A stretch of 29,383 bases of DNA from Candidatus Woesearchaeota archaeon (GTDB taxonomy: Archaea > Nanobdellota > Nanobdellia > Woesearchaeales > SM23-78), in NCBI GenBank assembly GCA_016933095.1, contig JAFGBP010000014.1, positions 1-29,383 on the forward strand. The letters are read 5' to 3'. The position numbers and the translations under genes are program-made. Under the pieces are notes generated by a model. The model was not told the origin of the DNA. It saw nothing but the letters and a program-made list of their open reading frames with translations, and did not search any database. Of the stretch, positions 1 to 8,032 are shown piece after piece; positions within the stretch are counted from its first letter, which is position 1; each line of letters starts with the position of its first letter.

Positions 1-93
1 CATACGATCAGACTAGACTCGACTAAAGTAAGTTATTGATAAGCGGTCGCAGCGGGCTACGAGAGATTTTGAACAGAGCCGATTCAAGGGAAA

Positions 94-104
94 AGTATAA
101 AAGG
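94..104 (+). promoter_or_regulatory. TATA box upstream of the EamA transporter gene
   Basis: AGTATAAAAGG is a strong archaeal TATA box. It predicts a start of transcription near position 125 and a leader of about 95 nt before the ATG at 220. The leader holds an A-tract repeat and two minimal upstream reading frames (182-202, six codons; 210-218, two codons). Upstream of the TATA box (1-93) I see no gene. Confidence 0.55.
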
Positions 105-146
105 TCCTCGTCCAAGACTATTTGAAGACTATCAAGGCTTGACAAT

Positions 147-177
147 AGTAAAAAAAAAAGTAAAAAAAGTAAAAAAA
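147..177 (+). repeat. AGTAAAAAAA direct repeat (A-tract)
   Basis: Three consecutive units of AGT followed by seven to ten A lie in the leader between the TATA box and the transporter gene. The tract could affect translation or transcription slippage; no function can be assigned from sequence alone. Confidence 0.6.
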
Positions 178-219
178 GAGGATGACAAATAGCTTAGAAT
201 AAGCAGGGAATGATCTAGA

Positions 220-1101
220 ATGTGGGTGTTACTTGCGATTGCCAGCGCCATCACTCATAGCGCCGGCATGATAATAGAGAAGAAGACTCTCCTGAAGGAG
301 CACGCCATGGAGTTCTGCGCTGCGATGAGCCTGTTCGCCATGCTCTTCACCCTGCCCTTGTGGTTCTACTTTGACACGGGCGCGATAAGCCTTGAGATGA
401 CGGGCTGGACCTTGGCAGGGGCTGTCGTGACTGGACTCGCGCTCCTGTTCATGGCAAAGGCGTTGAGGCACATGGCTTTATCTTTCACCTCTCCTTTCAT
501 AGCATTTGGCCCCCTCATAACTGCCTTGCTTGCAATATTATTCCTAGGAGAGAAGCTTGCATGGATGCAGCTTGCAGGCGTGCTGATAATCATCGCTGGC
601 ACCTACATGTTAGCAAGCCACTCTCACGAGAACTTGTTCGAGCCCTTCAAGCACTTGTTCCGCATACCTCACATGAAGTTCGTGTGGCTGGGCCTCTTAT
701 TCTACGCGTTAACAGGCCTTGTAATGAAGCACTGCGTAGGCGAACAAGGGCTGCGAATGGATCCGTTAGCCTACATAGCTTTGATGTCCTTCTTCTTAGG
801 TGTCTTCTTTGTATTGTCCATGCTGTTGTTCCACGACGGATTCCATGGCATAGGCGTGGGCTTGAAGAAGAATCGTGTCTGGCTCTCAGGAGTAGCAGTG
901 ATGCACCTTGCAACCAACATGCTCGTGATATTCGGGCTCGCAATCCCTGGGGTCATGCTAAGCCTGTTCATACCGCTGCACAAGCTGAACGCACTTTTCT
1001 CGACCATGATAGGGGGAGAGCTCTTCCATGAAGACCACATCTTGCGAAAGGCCATAGCAGCCACGGTAATGATCGTGGGCGTGATATTTATCATAATGTA
1101 A
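220..1101 (+). CDS. EamA/DMT-family membrane transporter
   Basis: A 293-residue polytopic membrane protein of the drug/metabolite transporter superfamily. It has the two-fold EamA architecture: the first repeat ends near residue 131 with the typical stretch around SFTSPFIAFGPLITALLAIL, the short GEKL turn and a final helix ending GTYMLAS. A second repeat covers about 150-293 and ends in a hydrophobic helix. Ten membrane segments are expected for the family and the hydrophobic blocks agree. The length is normal. The substrate cannot be read from sequence; members export or import small metabolites. The gene stands alone with its own promoter at 94-104. The start at 220 is the third ATG after two very short upstream frames and is preceded by a weak purine-rich site (AGGGA). 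Confidence 0.8.
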   Translation: MWVLLAIASAITHSAGMIIEKKTLLKEHAMEFCAAMSLFAMLFTLPLWFYFDTGAISLEMTGWTLAGAVVTGLALLFMAKALRHMALSFTSPFIAFGPLITALLAILFLGEKLAWMQLAGVLIIIAGTYMLASHSHENLFEPFKHLFRIPHMKFVWLGLLFYALTGLVMKHCVGEQGLRMDPLAYIALMSFFLGVFFVLSMLLFHDGFHGIGVGLKKNRVWLSGVAVMHLATNMLVIFGLAIPGVMLSLFIPLHKLNALFSTMIGGELFHEDHILRKAIAATVMIVGVIFIIM

Positions 1102-1104
1102 AGG

Positions 1105-1114
1105 CTTAAAAATA
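1105..1114 (+). promoter_or_regulatory. TATA box giving a leaderless mRNA for the ASCH-like gene
   Basis: CTTAAAAATA is centred 27 bp before the ATG at 1136, which puts the transcription start at or next to the start codon. There is no Shine-Dalgarno site between them. Confidence 0.55.
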
Positions 1115-1135
1115 AACAGGTCATTCTCTTCCTCC

Positions 1136-1471
1136 ATGGTAGAAGACAGGTTGTTTGTTCCGTTGAAAACCGAGTTCTTCAAAGACTTTCTATACAACGG
1201 AAAGGTTTATGAGCTGCGCACATACGGGCGCTTCAGAGAGAAGTACGTGTATCATGGGAGAAGGGTAGAGCTTAGAAAGGGATTTTCCGGCGAGAGCGTC
1301 TGGGGCGCTATCGGGGACGTCCGGATCGGAAGCCTTGAATCCATCCTGCAAAAGGTCGACTACAGGGACATTGAGCCCAGGACGAAGTCGCGCGCAGAAT
1401 TCTTCAGGGAGACTAGGAAGATCTATCCTGATCAGAAGAAGTTCATCGCGTTTGAAGTGAAGCTGGACTGA
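1136..1471 (+). CDS. ASCH/PUA-like domain protein
   Basis: A 111-residue soluble protein. The start VPLKTEFFKDFLYNGKVYEL, then a basic stretch and a GAIGDVRIGSLESIL block, resembles the ASCH fold (PUA-like beta barrel), in which a Lys/Glu/Arg-rich first segment is followed by a G-x-G-x-V strand. ASCH proteins bind RNA or hydrolyse modified nucleosides; which applies here is unknown. It lies between a transporter and a tRNA methyltransferase gene, each with its own promoter, and the Trm5 neighbour makes an RNA role attractive but unproven. The ATG at 1136 fits the TATA spacing. The assignment rests on pattern only. Confidence 0.5.
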   Translation: MVEDRLFVPLKTEFFKDFLYNGKVYELRTYGRFREKYVYHGRRVELRKGFSGESVWGAIGDVRIGSLESILQKVDYRDIEPRTKSRAEFFRETRKIYPDQKKFIAFEVKLD

Positions 1472-1481
1472 CTTCTAAAGA

Positions 1482-1489
1482 TTTAAAAA
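1482..1489 (+). promoter_or_regulatory. TATA box of the Trm5-type gene
   Basis: TTTAAAAA is centred about 27 bp before the ATG at 1512 and directly follows the previous gene. The spacing again predicts a leaderless transcript. Confidence 0.55.
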
Positions 1490-1511
1490 AGCCGCCTTCT
1501 TATTCTGCTTC

Positions 1512-2531
1512 ATGCTGACACTCAAGGTAAAGCTGAAGGATGCTGAGAAGACCAAGAAGATGCTCTTATCAAAAGGCCTTCTCGATGTTCATTTCCTCCC
1601 ATCAAAGGACAGGTCTTTCATATATTTTCCTGTGAAGAAGAGATTCTCATCTAGTGGACTGGCCTCCAAGCCTGTGTTCGTCCAGAAGAAGGTTCAGAAC
1701 CGCGAGGAGCGCAAGAGCCTCAAGGAGTCTCTGGGCTCTAAGCTTTCAAAGGATGAGCTTTCTATTCTCAAGTCTTCCATGGATCAGATCGGTACCATCG
1801 CGATATTGGAGATTCCTAAAGAGCTTGTCAAGAGGCGGAAGATAATAGGTAGGGAGACCCTGAAGGTGTGCAAGGGTGTCAAGGGAGTCTTCCAGAAAGG
1901 CAAGCACGAAGGCGTCTATCGCGTCCAGAAGCTCACTTGGCTGGCAGGAGAGAAGACAAAAGAGGCAGTGTATAAAGAGAATAACATAACGCTCAAGCTC
2001 GACGTAGAGAAGGTCTACTTCTCACCAAGGCTGTCGAATGACAGGAAGAGGGTGGCCGGGCTTGTCCAGCCTGGCGAGGAAGTGCTCGTCATGTTTAGCG
2101 GGTGTGGCCCTTATACTTGCGTGATAGCCAAGAACACGCCCGCCCTGAGCGTCGTCGGCGTCGAGATAAACCCTGTCGGACATGACTATGCAGTCGAGAA
2201 CCTGAAGATCAACAAGCGGGAGAACGCTGAAGTCTTCCTGGGCGACGTCAGGAATGTCGTGCCAAGCCTCAAGAGGAAGTTTGACCGCATATTAATGCCC
2301 TTGCCGAAGAACGCGTCAGAATACCTTGACGTAGCGCTCGCTGCGGCTAAGAAGGGCGCAACTATCCACATGTACGAGTTCCAGAACGAGAACGAGACCC
2401 ACAAGAGCATCCAGGCGATAAAGGACGCGTGCGACAAGGCAGGCAGGAAGTACACTCTTCTAGGGATATTCAAGTGCGGCCAGAACTCTCCGAGGGCGTA
2501 TAGGTTCTGCTTTGATTTTAAAGTCGAATAA
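1512..2531 (+). CDS. trm5: Trm5-type tRNA (guanine-N1) methyltransferase
   Basis: A 339-residue class I SAM-dependent methyltransferase of the Trm5/TYW2 group, which methylates G37 next to the tRNA anticodon or makes related wyosine-pathway transfers. Visible in order: an N-terminal region (1-110) matching the D1/D2-type tRNA-binding part; VYFSPRLSNDR at 168-178, the conserved FSPRL-type element; the SAM motif MFSGCGPYT at 194-202; the acidic loop VGVEINP at 215-221; GDVRNVV near 244-250; and the active-site loop DRILMPLP at 258-265. Classical Trm5 usually has Asn-Leu-Pro in that last loop; here it is Pro-Leu-Pro, so a sub-type or a TYW2-like role is possible. The length is normal for archaeal Trm5. 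Monocistronic and probably leaderless. Confidence 0.82.
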   Translation: MLTLKVKLKDAEKTKKMLLSKGLLDVHFLPSKDRSFIYFPVKKRFSSSGLASKPVFVQKKVQNREERKSLKESLGSKLSKDELSILKSSMDQIGTIAILEIPKELVKRRKIIGRETLKVCKGVKGVFQKGKHEGVYRVQKLTWLAGEKTKEAVYKENNITLKLDVEKVYFSPRLSNDRKRVAGLVQPGEEVLVMFSGCGPYTCVIAKNTPALSVVGVEINPVGHDYAVENLKINKRENAEVFLGDVRNVVPSLKRKFDRILMPLPKNASEYLDVALAAAKKGATIHMYEFQNENETHKSIQAIKDACDKAGRKYTLLGIFKCGQNSPRAYRFCFDFKVE

Positions 2532-2636
2532 GTTATAAACACCGGAATTCTACTTGGTTTGGCGCGCAATGATCTCGTGAACACCCTCTGACCGCAAGGA
2601 ATGATGAACGTAAAGTAACTTGAGAGCGCGCTTTCT

Positions 2637-3542
2637 TTATATTATATGCCTTCTCGCCATCCAAGGATTCTCGAGGTGGAACTCGATGAGAGACAATGTG
2701 CTTGGTGTGTTGTTGTTTCCTGCTGATATTGAGATGGTCTCCCCTATTCGCTGCTTGTATCTCCCAGTTATGTTCGCGCTCATATGCGCGTGGCCATGCA
2801 GGGTTGCATAAGGCTGGTGGCGTTCTATAAATTCTCTGACTGCAAAGCTTCCTATGGAAACACTCACCCATCCAAAACCTTCTATAAAGACGTTATGCTT
2901 GTCGAGACAGGTGTCATGTGGTGGCGCGTGGAAGACGTAGACGGTCCTTGAAGGGTTCTGGGTGAAGAGCTCGCTTTCAAGGTCTCTCTGGATCGAGCTT
3001 CTTTTCTCCGCCGACGGCTTGAAGGCGTAGTCTTTCCATCCTTGTCTTGTGCTGCGAGATCCCTTTAGAAGATATTCTGTTGATTTCTGAGCCGAGTATC
3101 TCCTTTCGAAGCGAGCTGGAACTCGCGAGAGGTCGTATTTCTCCCAGTCCTTGATGCGGAAGGGAGTTATGGGGACTATAGAGTACCCGACGATCTCAAA
3201 TTCCCCTGAGAGCTTCAGCCTCTTGTTGTGGATCACGTGGAATAATGAAGGATCATGCTTTCGCAGAACGTCCATGTTGGCCTTGCAGTCGTCGTTCCCC
3301 ATCATCAGGAAGACTCTTATGTCACGCCTCTGCTCTTTCAGGGGTGAGAGCAGCTTTACAAGCCCGTTCTCGAGAAACTCCCTTTGCCCTTGGATATAAT
3401 CTTCCTCCTCAGAGAATGCTTTCGGAGCGATGTCTCCTCCTATTATGACAGAATCGGCACCTTTCTCTATCGCGCAGGAGACCAGCTTCTGGTACTGCGA
3501 GGTGTTACCGTGCAGGTCTGCGCTGAACAGAACTTTGGTCAT
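2637..3542 (-). CDS. calcineurin-like metallophosphoesterase
   Basis: A 301-residue soluble phosphoesterase with all family signatures: D9-x-H11 in FSADLHGN, GGD at 35-37, GND with N83, a metal-binding His in VFHAPPHD (H205), and GHAH at 250-253. Such enzymes hydrolyse phosphomonoesters or diesters at a two-metal centre; the substrate is unknown. I chose the ATG at 3542 rather than the one at 3563: a TATA box at 3567-3574 is centred 29 bp from 3542, so the upstream ATG would precede transcription, and the domain begins right after MTKVLFSADL. It converges on the Trm5-type gene with about 105 bp between, where I see no gene. Confidence 0.83.
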   Translation of the reverse strand: MTKVLFSADLHGNTSQYQKLVSCAIEKGADSVIIGGDIAPKAFSEEEDYIQGQREFLENGLVKLLSPLKEQRRDIRVFLMMGNDDCKANMDVLRKHDPSLFHVIHNKRLKLSGEFEIVGYSIVPITPFRIKDWEKYDLSRVPARFERRYSAQKSTEYLLKGSRSTRQGWKDYAFKPSAEKRSSIQRDLESELFTQNPSRTVYVFHAPPHDTCLDKHNVFIEGFGWVSVSIGSFAVREFIERHQPYATLHGHAHMSANITGRYKQRIGETISISAGNNNTPSTLSLIEFHLENPWMARRHII

Positions 3543-3566
3543 GGAAAAAGAACAATGAAACAACAG

Positions 3567-3574
3567 TTATAAAC
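3567..3574 (-). promoter_or_regulatory. TATA box deciding the metallophosphoesterase start
   Basis: On the minus strand the box reads GTTTATAA and is centred 29 bp from the ATG at 3542, supporting a leaderless mRNA and the shorter protein. Confidence 0.55.
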
Positions 3575-3606
3575 TTTTAGAAAGTAATCAGTAATAAATA
3601 AGCATC

Positions 3607-4740
3607 TCATCCGAACATGTGCTCGAATCCTGAGTTCTTCTCCTCGTCCTTCTTAATCTTCTCGATGGCTTGTATGAAGTCGTCGTGACAGACCGTGTGC
3701 CTCTTGTCCCTTATCGCGAAGTAGCCTGCTTCTGTGCACACCGCGCGCACTTCTGCTCCGCTGAATCCGTCCATTTTCTTTATGAGAAGAACGTAATTGA
3801 GCCTCTTGTCCAGGTTCATGGCGGCGGTGTGTATCTTGAATATCTCTTTGAGACCATCATTGTTCGGGATGGGGACCTCAATAAGCCTGTCGAGCCTGCC
3901 AGGCCTCGTGATCGCGGGGTCTAGTATATCAAGGCGGTTCGTGCACCCGACGATCTTCACGTCTGAGAGCGGCTTGAAGCCGTCCAGCTCTGCAAGCAGC
4001 TGCATGAATGTCCTCTGCACTTCTCTCTCACCCGATGTTCCCATGTCAACCCTCTTCGCCGCTAAGGCGTCTATCTCGTCGATGAATATTATGGCCGGAG
4101 CCTTCTCGCGCGCGAGATTAAAGACTTCCTTGACGAGCTTTGCACCTTCTCCTATGAATTTCTGTACGAGCTCGCTTCCGACGATCTCGATGAAGGTGCT
4201 CTTTGTGGAGTTGGCCACAGCCTTTGCAAGGAGAGTCTTGCCCGTTCCGGGGGGACCGTGCAAAAGTATTCCCTTGGGAGGCTGGATGCCAACTTTCCTG
4301 AATAGGCCTGGGTTCTTGAGCGGTAGCTCAACAACCTCTTTGATCTCCTGGATCTGTTCCTGAAGTCCCCCAATCTGGCTCCACCTGATCTCGGGCTTCT
4401 CCATGATGACGAACTTGTCGACGTTGAACTGCTTTGTCGCGTTTACCTTGTCGACTACGGTGAGGTTCCTCTGCTCGACTACGACCGTGTCCCCGTGCGC
4501 CAGGTCCTTGATGGTCCCTGAGACGTTTACGAAGAACTTGTTTCCATTCGGAAGGCTGATCACGGCGTTCGGGTGCATGATGTCGACTACCTCTGCCACC
4601 ATCAGCGCAGGCGTCCTGAACCTTGAGAGTTCTTCTCGAAGCTCGTTCAATGTTTCACGCAGGACGCGGTTCTCCTCTTCCATCTGCGAGGATCCAGTAG
4701 TATAAGAGAATAATGAATCCTTGAAATCATCCTCACTCAT
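3607..4740 (-). CDS. pan: proteasome-activating nucleotidase (PAN), AAA ATPase
   Basis: A 377-residue AAA ATPase that unfolds substrates and feeds them into the 20S proteasome. Visible: an N-terminal coiled coil (about 18-43); the OB-like domain (about 44-112); Walker A GPPGTGKT at 162-169; the pore loop KFIGEG at 194-199; Walker B IIFIDE at 217-222; sensor-1 Asn in CTNR; and paired arginine fingers in TRPGRLDR (278-285). The length is slightly short for archaeal PAN because the N-terminus is brief. The C-terminus ends HMFG, so the usual hydrophobic-Tyr-X docking motif appears as Met-Phe-Gly. A TATA box lies 28 bp upstream. It sits beside two peptidase genes, in line with a protein-turnover locus. 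No proteasome subunit is in the window. Confidence 0.93.
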   Translation of the reverse strand: MSEDDFKDSLFSYTTGSSQMEEENRVLRETLNELREELSRFRTPALMVAEVVDIMHPNAVISLPNGNKFFVNVSGTIKDLAHGDTVVVEQRNLTVVDKVNATKQFNVDKFVIMEKPEIRWSQIGGLQEQIQEIKEVVELPLKNPGLFRKVGIQPPKGILLHGPPGTGKTLLAKAVANSTKSTFIEIVGSELVQKFIGEGAKLVKEVFNLAREKAPAIIFIDEIDALAAKRVDMGTSGEREVQRTFMQLLAELDGFKPLSDVKIVGCTNRLDILDPAITRPGRLDRLIEVPIPNNDGLKEIFKIHTAAMNLDKRLNYVLLIKKMDGFSGAEVRAVCTEAGYFAIRDKRHTVCHDDFIQAIEKIKKDEEKNSGFEHMFG

Positions 4741-4763
4741 GCTTCCAGGGGAATAAAGGACAC

Positions 4764-4771
4764 TATATAAA
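4764..4771 (-). promoter_or_regulatory. TATA box of pan
   Basis: TATATAAA (its minus-strand complement reads TTTATATA) is centred about 28 bp before the pan ATG at 4740. This gives pan its own leaderless transcript although the M29 gene lies upstream on the same strand. Confidence 0.6.
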
Positions 4772-4880
4772 CATTGTTTTTCACCGAGAAATGAGAAAAA
4801 TAAAGAGAGAAAAGCTTATAAAAAAAACGAGAACCCGGCAGAAAAACCAGAGAGAACATAAAAAAAGATTTTTATCAGGA

Positions 4881-6644
4881 TTATTTGACTGCCAGCTTTC
4901 CTTTCTTCATGAGCCAGTGCTTCTCGCCCTTCTTCCCGACACCGTAGATGTCGAGCTTCTGCTCCTTCGCATTTATGACGACGTCGTAATGGTAGAGGCC
5001 TGCCCTGTCCGGCTCGAATCCTGATCCTAAGGCGATGTGCATCATCCCTGCGATCTTCTCATTAACGATCAGGTAGTTGCAAAGGCTTGCTCTGGGGTTC
5101 GTGTTGATCGCGAACTCTCCGATGTTGAGGAAGTTGCTCTTCTTGAGGGCAATTATCTCCTTCGGCAATGATTTGCTCTTCTCCTGGAGCTTGAGCATCT
5201 TCATACTCTCGTTCCTCTTCTTCTTGAGTTGCGCAATCACTTTCTTGGGGCCACGCACAATGTCGTACTTGTTTCCCATGCACTTGATGACCAACGGGTC
5301 TTTCGAGTTCAGCACGTGGCTCTTGTCGATGCTTATCACGACGTCTCCGTAGAATGTTCCCTTAATATATTCTGGTGTGAAGAACATCTCTCCGCCTGGC
5401 ACGTTGGCCATGGTCCCTGCCTTTATCCCTTTCTTCAAGTATAACGGGTCAAGCTTGGTCCTCGTGTCGACGTCTGAGTTGAGAGGCATCCTTCTCTGGC
5501 CGTTCTTCCCCACGAGCCCTACTTCCAGGTTGGTCTTCTTTGATTCTACGAATATCTTCTCTGACTTGTTGACGAGGGCTATGAGCTTGTCATCGATCCT
5601 CTTCATCTTCATCCAGTCGATGTTGCAGCTCTCAACGTACTTGTCGATTGGGACTGTGCTCGTGAACGCCACCCTTGCGAACGGCGGCCTAGAGTCAAGT
5701 TTTGTCTGAGGATACCACGGGAGCTGGTAGACAATGCCACCCGGGCTGTCCCACCTGCTCTTCCTGTTCGGAGTCGGGTATCCTATCTTCTCGCCGAACA
5801 AGTGCTTTCCGCCGTATCCTTCCCCTGAGACAAAGAATGAGGCGTCGTTAGTGCCTATGCGGTCAAGCTTCAATAGCCTTGACAATATCTTGAACTTCCT
5901 GAATATGGGTTCGTTGATGTCCTTTGACAACTCGCATCCGAGGAGCGTCGCCGAGAGCTCGCCTATCCTCTCGCCCTTCGCAAGCATGCTCTTCCTGTGA
6001 GTAGCTGACTTCATGGTCTTCTTCTTTGCAGGGCATCCGAGGTACATCGTCCTCGCGATGGCGTAGCTGTCAAGGTAGTCCTCCAACGGGTCCTTGATGT
6101 CTTCTGCCCTTGCGATGAGGTCAAATCCTATGCCCACCCTCTCGCTTAACTTGAGGTCCAATACCTGCTTCCAGACGACCCTAGAAGTCTGCATGAGCTC
6201 GTTCCACTTGTACTTCCTGAACCACTGGGTCTGGAACAGCATGTCGAAACCGCCGTTCGTGACAAAGCAATCGTCGTTCGCATCTATCATGAGCGCAGGC
6301 CTCTTGAATATATTAGTGAACTCGCCCTTTGCCTTCTTCTCGACGAGTCCGATGAATTCGCGAAGCGCCTTTGTGACGTGGCTCTTAACCCCGGCCTGGA
6401 GCTGCTCGTAAGCATCCCAAACCTCGAGCATCGCCTGGATCGGCTTGCTAGGCTTCTGGATGAGACTGACGTTCAAGTCGCACTTCAGGTTGTGCGCGGC
6501 CCTGCTCAAGGGAGCAAGGGAAAAGTATGCCTGCTCATTCGTTGCCTCGAAGACTATGAATATCGTCTTTTCCTTGTAGCGCTTAAGCTGCATCTCGTAG
6601 TACTTCACTGCCTTGTTGAACTCTTTTAGGTTGTATTTGCTCAT
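4881..6644 (-). CDS. M29-family metallo-aminopeptidase (aminopeptidase T-like), long form
   Basis: A 587-residue protein whose last 180 residues match M29 (thermophilic aminopeptidase T / PepS). NVPGGEMFFTPE gives a ligand at E419, NIGEFAINTNP gives E510, MMHIALG gives H536, and LYHYD gives H552 and D554. Together these form the two-metal site of an exo-aminopeptidase. Typical M29 enzymes are near 400 residues; here about 180 extra residues fall in the N-terminal half, which I do not recognise beyond a KYYEMQLKRYKEKTIFIVFEA-like start reminiscent of the M29 N-terminal domain. Between pan and a Xaa-Pro peptidase on the same strand, it may trim proteasome products. A GGTGAG site precedes the ATG and a TATA-like AATATTTAT lies further upstream. 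Confidence 0.75.
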   Translation of the reverse strand: MSKYNLKEFNKAVKYYEMQLKRYKEKTIFIVFEATNEQAYFSLAPLSRAAHNLKCDLNVSLIQKPSKPIQAMLEVWDAYEQLQAGVKSHVTKALREFIGLVEKKAKGEFTNIFKRPALMIDANDDCFVTNGGFDMLFQTQWFRKYKWNELMQTSRVVWKQVLDLKLSERVGIGFDLIARAEDIKDPLEDYLDSYAIARTMYLGCPAKKKTMKSATHRKSMLAKGERIGELSATLLGCELSKDINEPIFRKFKILSRLLKLDRIGTNDASFFVSGEGYGGKHLFGEKIGYPTPNRKSRWDSPGGIVYQLPWYPQTKLDSRPPFARVAFTSTVPIDKYVESCNIDWMKMKRIDDKLIALVNKSEKIFVESKKTNLEVGLVGKNGQRRMPLNSDVDTRTKLDPLYLKKGIKAGTMANVPGGEMFFTPEYIKGTFYGDVVISIDKSHVLNSKDPLVIKCMGNKYDIVRGPKKVIAQLKKKRNESMKMLKLQEKSKSLPKEIIALKKSNFLNIGEFAINTNPRASLCNYLIVNEKIAGMMHIALGSGFEPDRAGLYHYDVVINAKEQKLDIYGVGKKGEKHWLMKKGKLAVK

Positions 6645-6757
6645 AATCTCACCATTCTGTTGTTTATGCTAGGATAAATATTACAGATGAGGTCAAGTCT
6701 GCAAAACGAATTAATAAAGGTTGTGTTTAACCCTTGCAAGATAATTTCTATCAAGAA

Positions 6758-7795
6758 TCATCTGCGGATTATTATCAAGTTCTTGGTGCTCTTGGTCAGG
6801 ACTTCTGCCTTCCCTAACTTTCCGAAGTAAAGGTCATCCTCGATTCTGATGCCGACGCCTGTCTTAGGATTGTAGTAGCCGGGCTCTATCGTGATCACGC
6901 TTCCTTTTTTGATTGTGTCTTTTGATTTCGGGCTGCTGCTCGGAGCCTCGTGTATCTCGACTCCGAACCCGTGGCCTAGGCCGTGAACAAAGTATTTTGC
7001 GTCGCTTCCAAGCATCTTGACGGCGTGGTCGTACAGCGCTCCGCAGTTCAATCCTATCTTTGCCTTCTCTATGCAGCTCTTCTGCGCCCTGAGAACCTTT
7101 GAGTATATCTCGAGGTCCTTTATCTTCGGAGCCCCGACGTAGACCGTCCTTGTCATGTCTGCGCAGTAACCTTTGTATCTCGCGCCGAAGTCCAAGACCA
7201 TGAAACCCTTGTTTATCCTTGAATCCTTGTTGTGGTGCGCCGTGACCGCGTTCTTGCCGCTTGCAGTGATGGGCGGGAACGCCATGTCTGCCCCATGCTC
7301 CAAGGCCGTCACCTTGATGTACTTTGCGACGTCACTCTCCTTCTTGAAAGACTTGAAATTCTTGACTATACCCTTAAAGATCATGTCTGTTATCCGGCAT
7401 GCCTTCCTTATCCTTGCCATCTCTTCAGGCGTCTTGGTCTCGCGAAGGGCTACGAGCTGATCGCCAACATCCTTTGCCTTGAAGAGCTTTGAGAGGAACT
7501 TCTTCTGGCGAAGATAGATGTTAGAAGCGTCAAAGCCCACCTTCCTGATCCTGTTCTTCCTGATGAAAGCCTGCAGGTCCTCCTTGAACCTCTTCCACTG
7601 GATCACCTTGAAGCCAGGGAACTTCGGAGCGTAGAGCGGGCTCAGGAAAAGGTAGTTCGCCTTCCTTGTCAGTATCATCATGCCGTGGTCGAACTCCTCT
7701 GCGACAAAATACTGGAACATCGGGCTCTTGTTGAAAAGGATGACTGCGTCAAGTTTCTCCTTCAGGAGTATCTTCCTGACCTCGCCCGTTTTCAT
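6758..7795 (-). CDS. pepQ: M24B Xaa-Pro dipeptidase/aminopeptidase
   Basis: A 345-residue pita-bread metallopeptidase that removes N-terminal residues before proline or splits Xaa-Pro dipeptides. The five metal ligands are present: D202 in VLDFG, D213 in CADMTRT, H275 in HGLGHGFG, E304 in ITIEPGYY and E319 in IRIEDD. The creatinase-like N-terminal domain (about 1-125) precedes the catalytic domain. Length and layout are those of archaeal PepQ. A minus-strand TATA box (7818-7825) is centred 26 bp from the ATG, so the mRNA is leaderless. Dipeptidase and aminopeptidase-P specificities cannot be separated from sequence alone. Confidence 0.88.
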   Translation of the reverse strand: MKTGEVRKILLKEKLDAVILFNKSPMFQYFVAEEFDHGMMILTRKANYLFLSPLYAPKFPGFKVIQWKRFKEDLQAFIRKNRIRKVGFDASNIYLRQKKFLSKLFKAKDVGDQLVALRETKTPEEMARIRKACRITDMIFKGIVKNFKSFKKESDVAKYIKVTALEHGADMAFPPITASGKNAVTAHHNKDSRINKGFMVLDFGARYKGYCADMTRTVYVGAPKIKDLEIYSKVLRAQKSCIEKAKIGLNCGALYDHAVKMLGSDAKYFVHGLGHGFGVEIHEAPSSSPKSKDTIKKGSVITIEPGYYNPKTGVGIRIEDDLYFGKLGKAEVLTKSTKNLIIIRR

Positions 7796-7817
7796 AAGAG
7801 AAGGCTTCGCTTAGATG

Positions 7818-7825
7818 TTTAAAAA
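7818..7825 (-). promoter_or_regulatory. TATA box of the Xaa-Pro peptidase gene
   Basis: TTTAAAAA (complement TTTTTAAA) centred 26 bp upstream of the ATG at 7795. The TIR element at 7841-7963 lies just upstream of it, so an insertion there could have changed upstream control of this gene. Confidence 0.55.
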
Positions 7826-7840
7826 GTTAGCGTTTAAGAA

Positions 7841-7963
7841 GGAACGGTGCAAAAAGTGCCGCATAGCGAAGTATGATGATAAAACAAGCGAATTCCCTAG
7901 ACTCGGGCAACAATTGGATATCTGTTCGGACGGAGCGCGGCACGAAAATCTTTGAACGGTTCC
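7841..7963. mobile_element. MITE-like element with terminal inverted repeats, complete copy
   Basis: This 123-bp intergenic element starts GGAACGGTGCAAAAAGTGCC and ends with a 27-bp imperfect inverted copy (7937-7963; GCGGCAC at 7937-7943, TTTGAACGGTTCC at 7951-7963). It is flanked by CGTTTAAGAA on the left (7831-7840) and CGTTTAAAAG on the right (7963-7972), which could be a target duplication. A second copy begins at 29297. By hand alignment the two share about 80% over 83 bp, with mismatches spread evenly over all three codon positions, so a conserved protein is not the reason for the similarity. Known non-autonomous elements look like this; the parent transposase is not in the window. Confidence 0.65.
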
Positions 7964-8032
7964 GTTTAAAAGAAAATCGTCCGCCGCTGTATCTGATGGC
8001 AATCCGGCCACGCGGCGCCTGGAAAGAATCGT

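Noticed and set aside
561..1031. 156-residue ORF within the transporter gene.
   Set aside because: Another frame of a clear EamA gene; Arg/Ala-rich as expected for a shadow.
3797..4363. 188-residue plus-strand ORF inside pan.
   Set aside because: Antisense frame of a fully recognisable AAA ATPase.
7815..7955. 46-codon ORF inside the first TIR element, with a Cys-Lys-Lys-Cys motif, like a small zinc ribbon.
   Set aside because: The second copy lacks a start and the first Cys, and differences between the copies are spread over all codon positions. The DNA element explains the similarity better. The ORF start also overlaps the promoter of the opposite gene.
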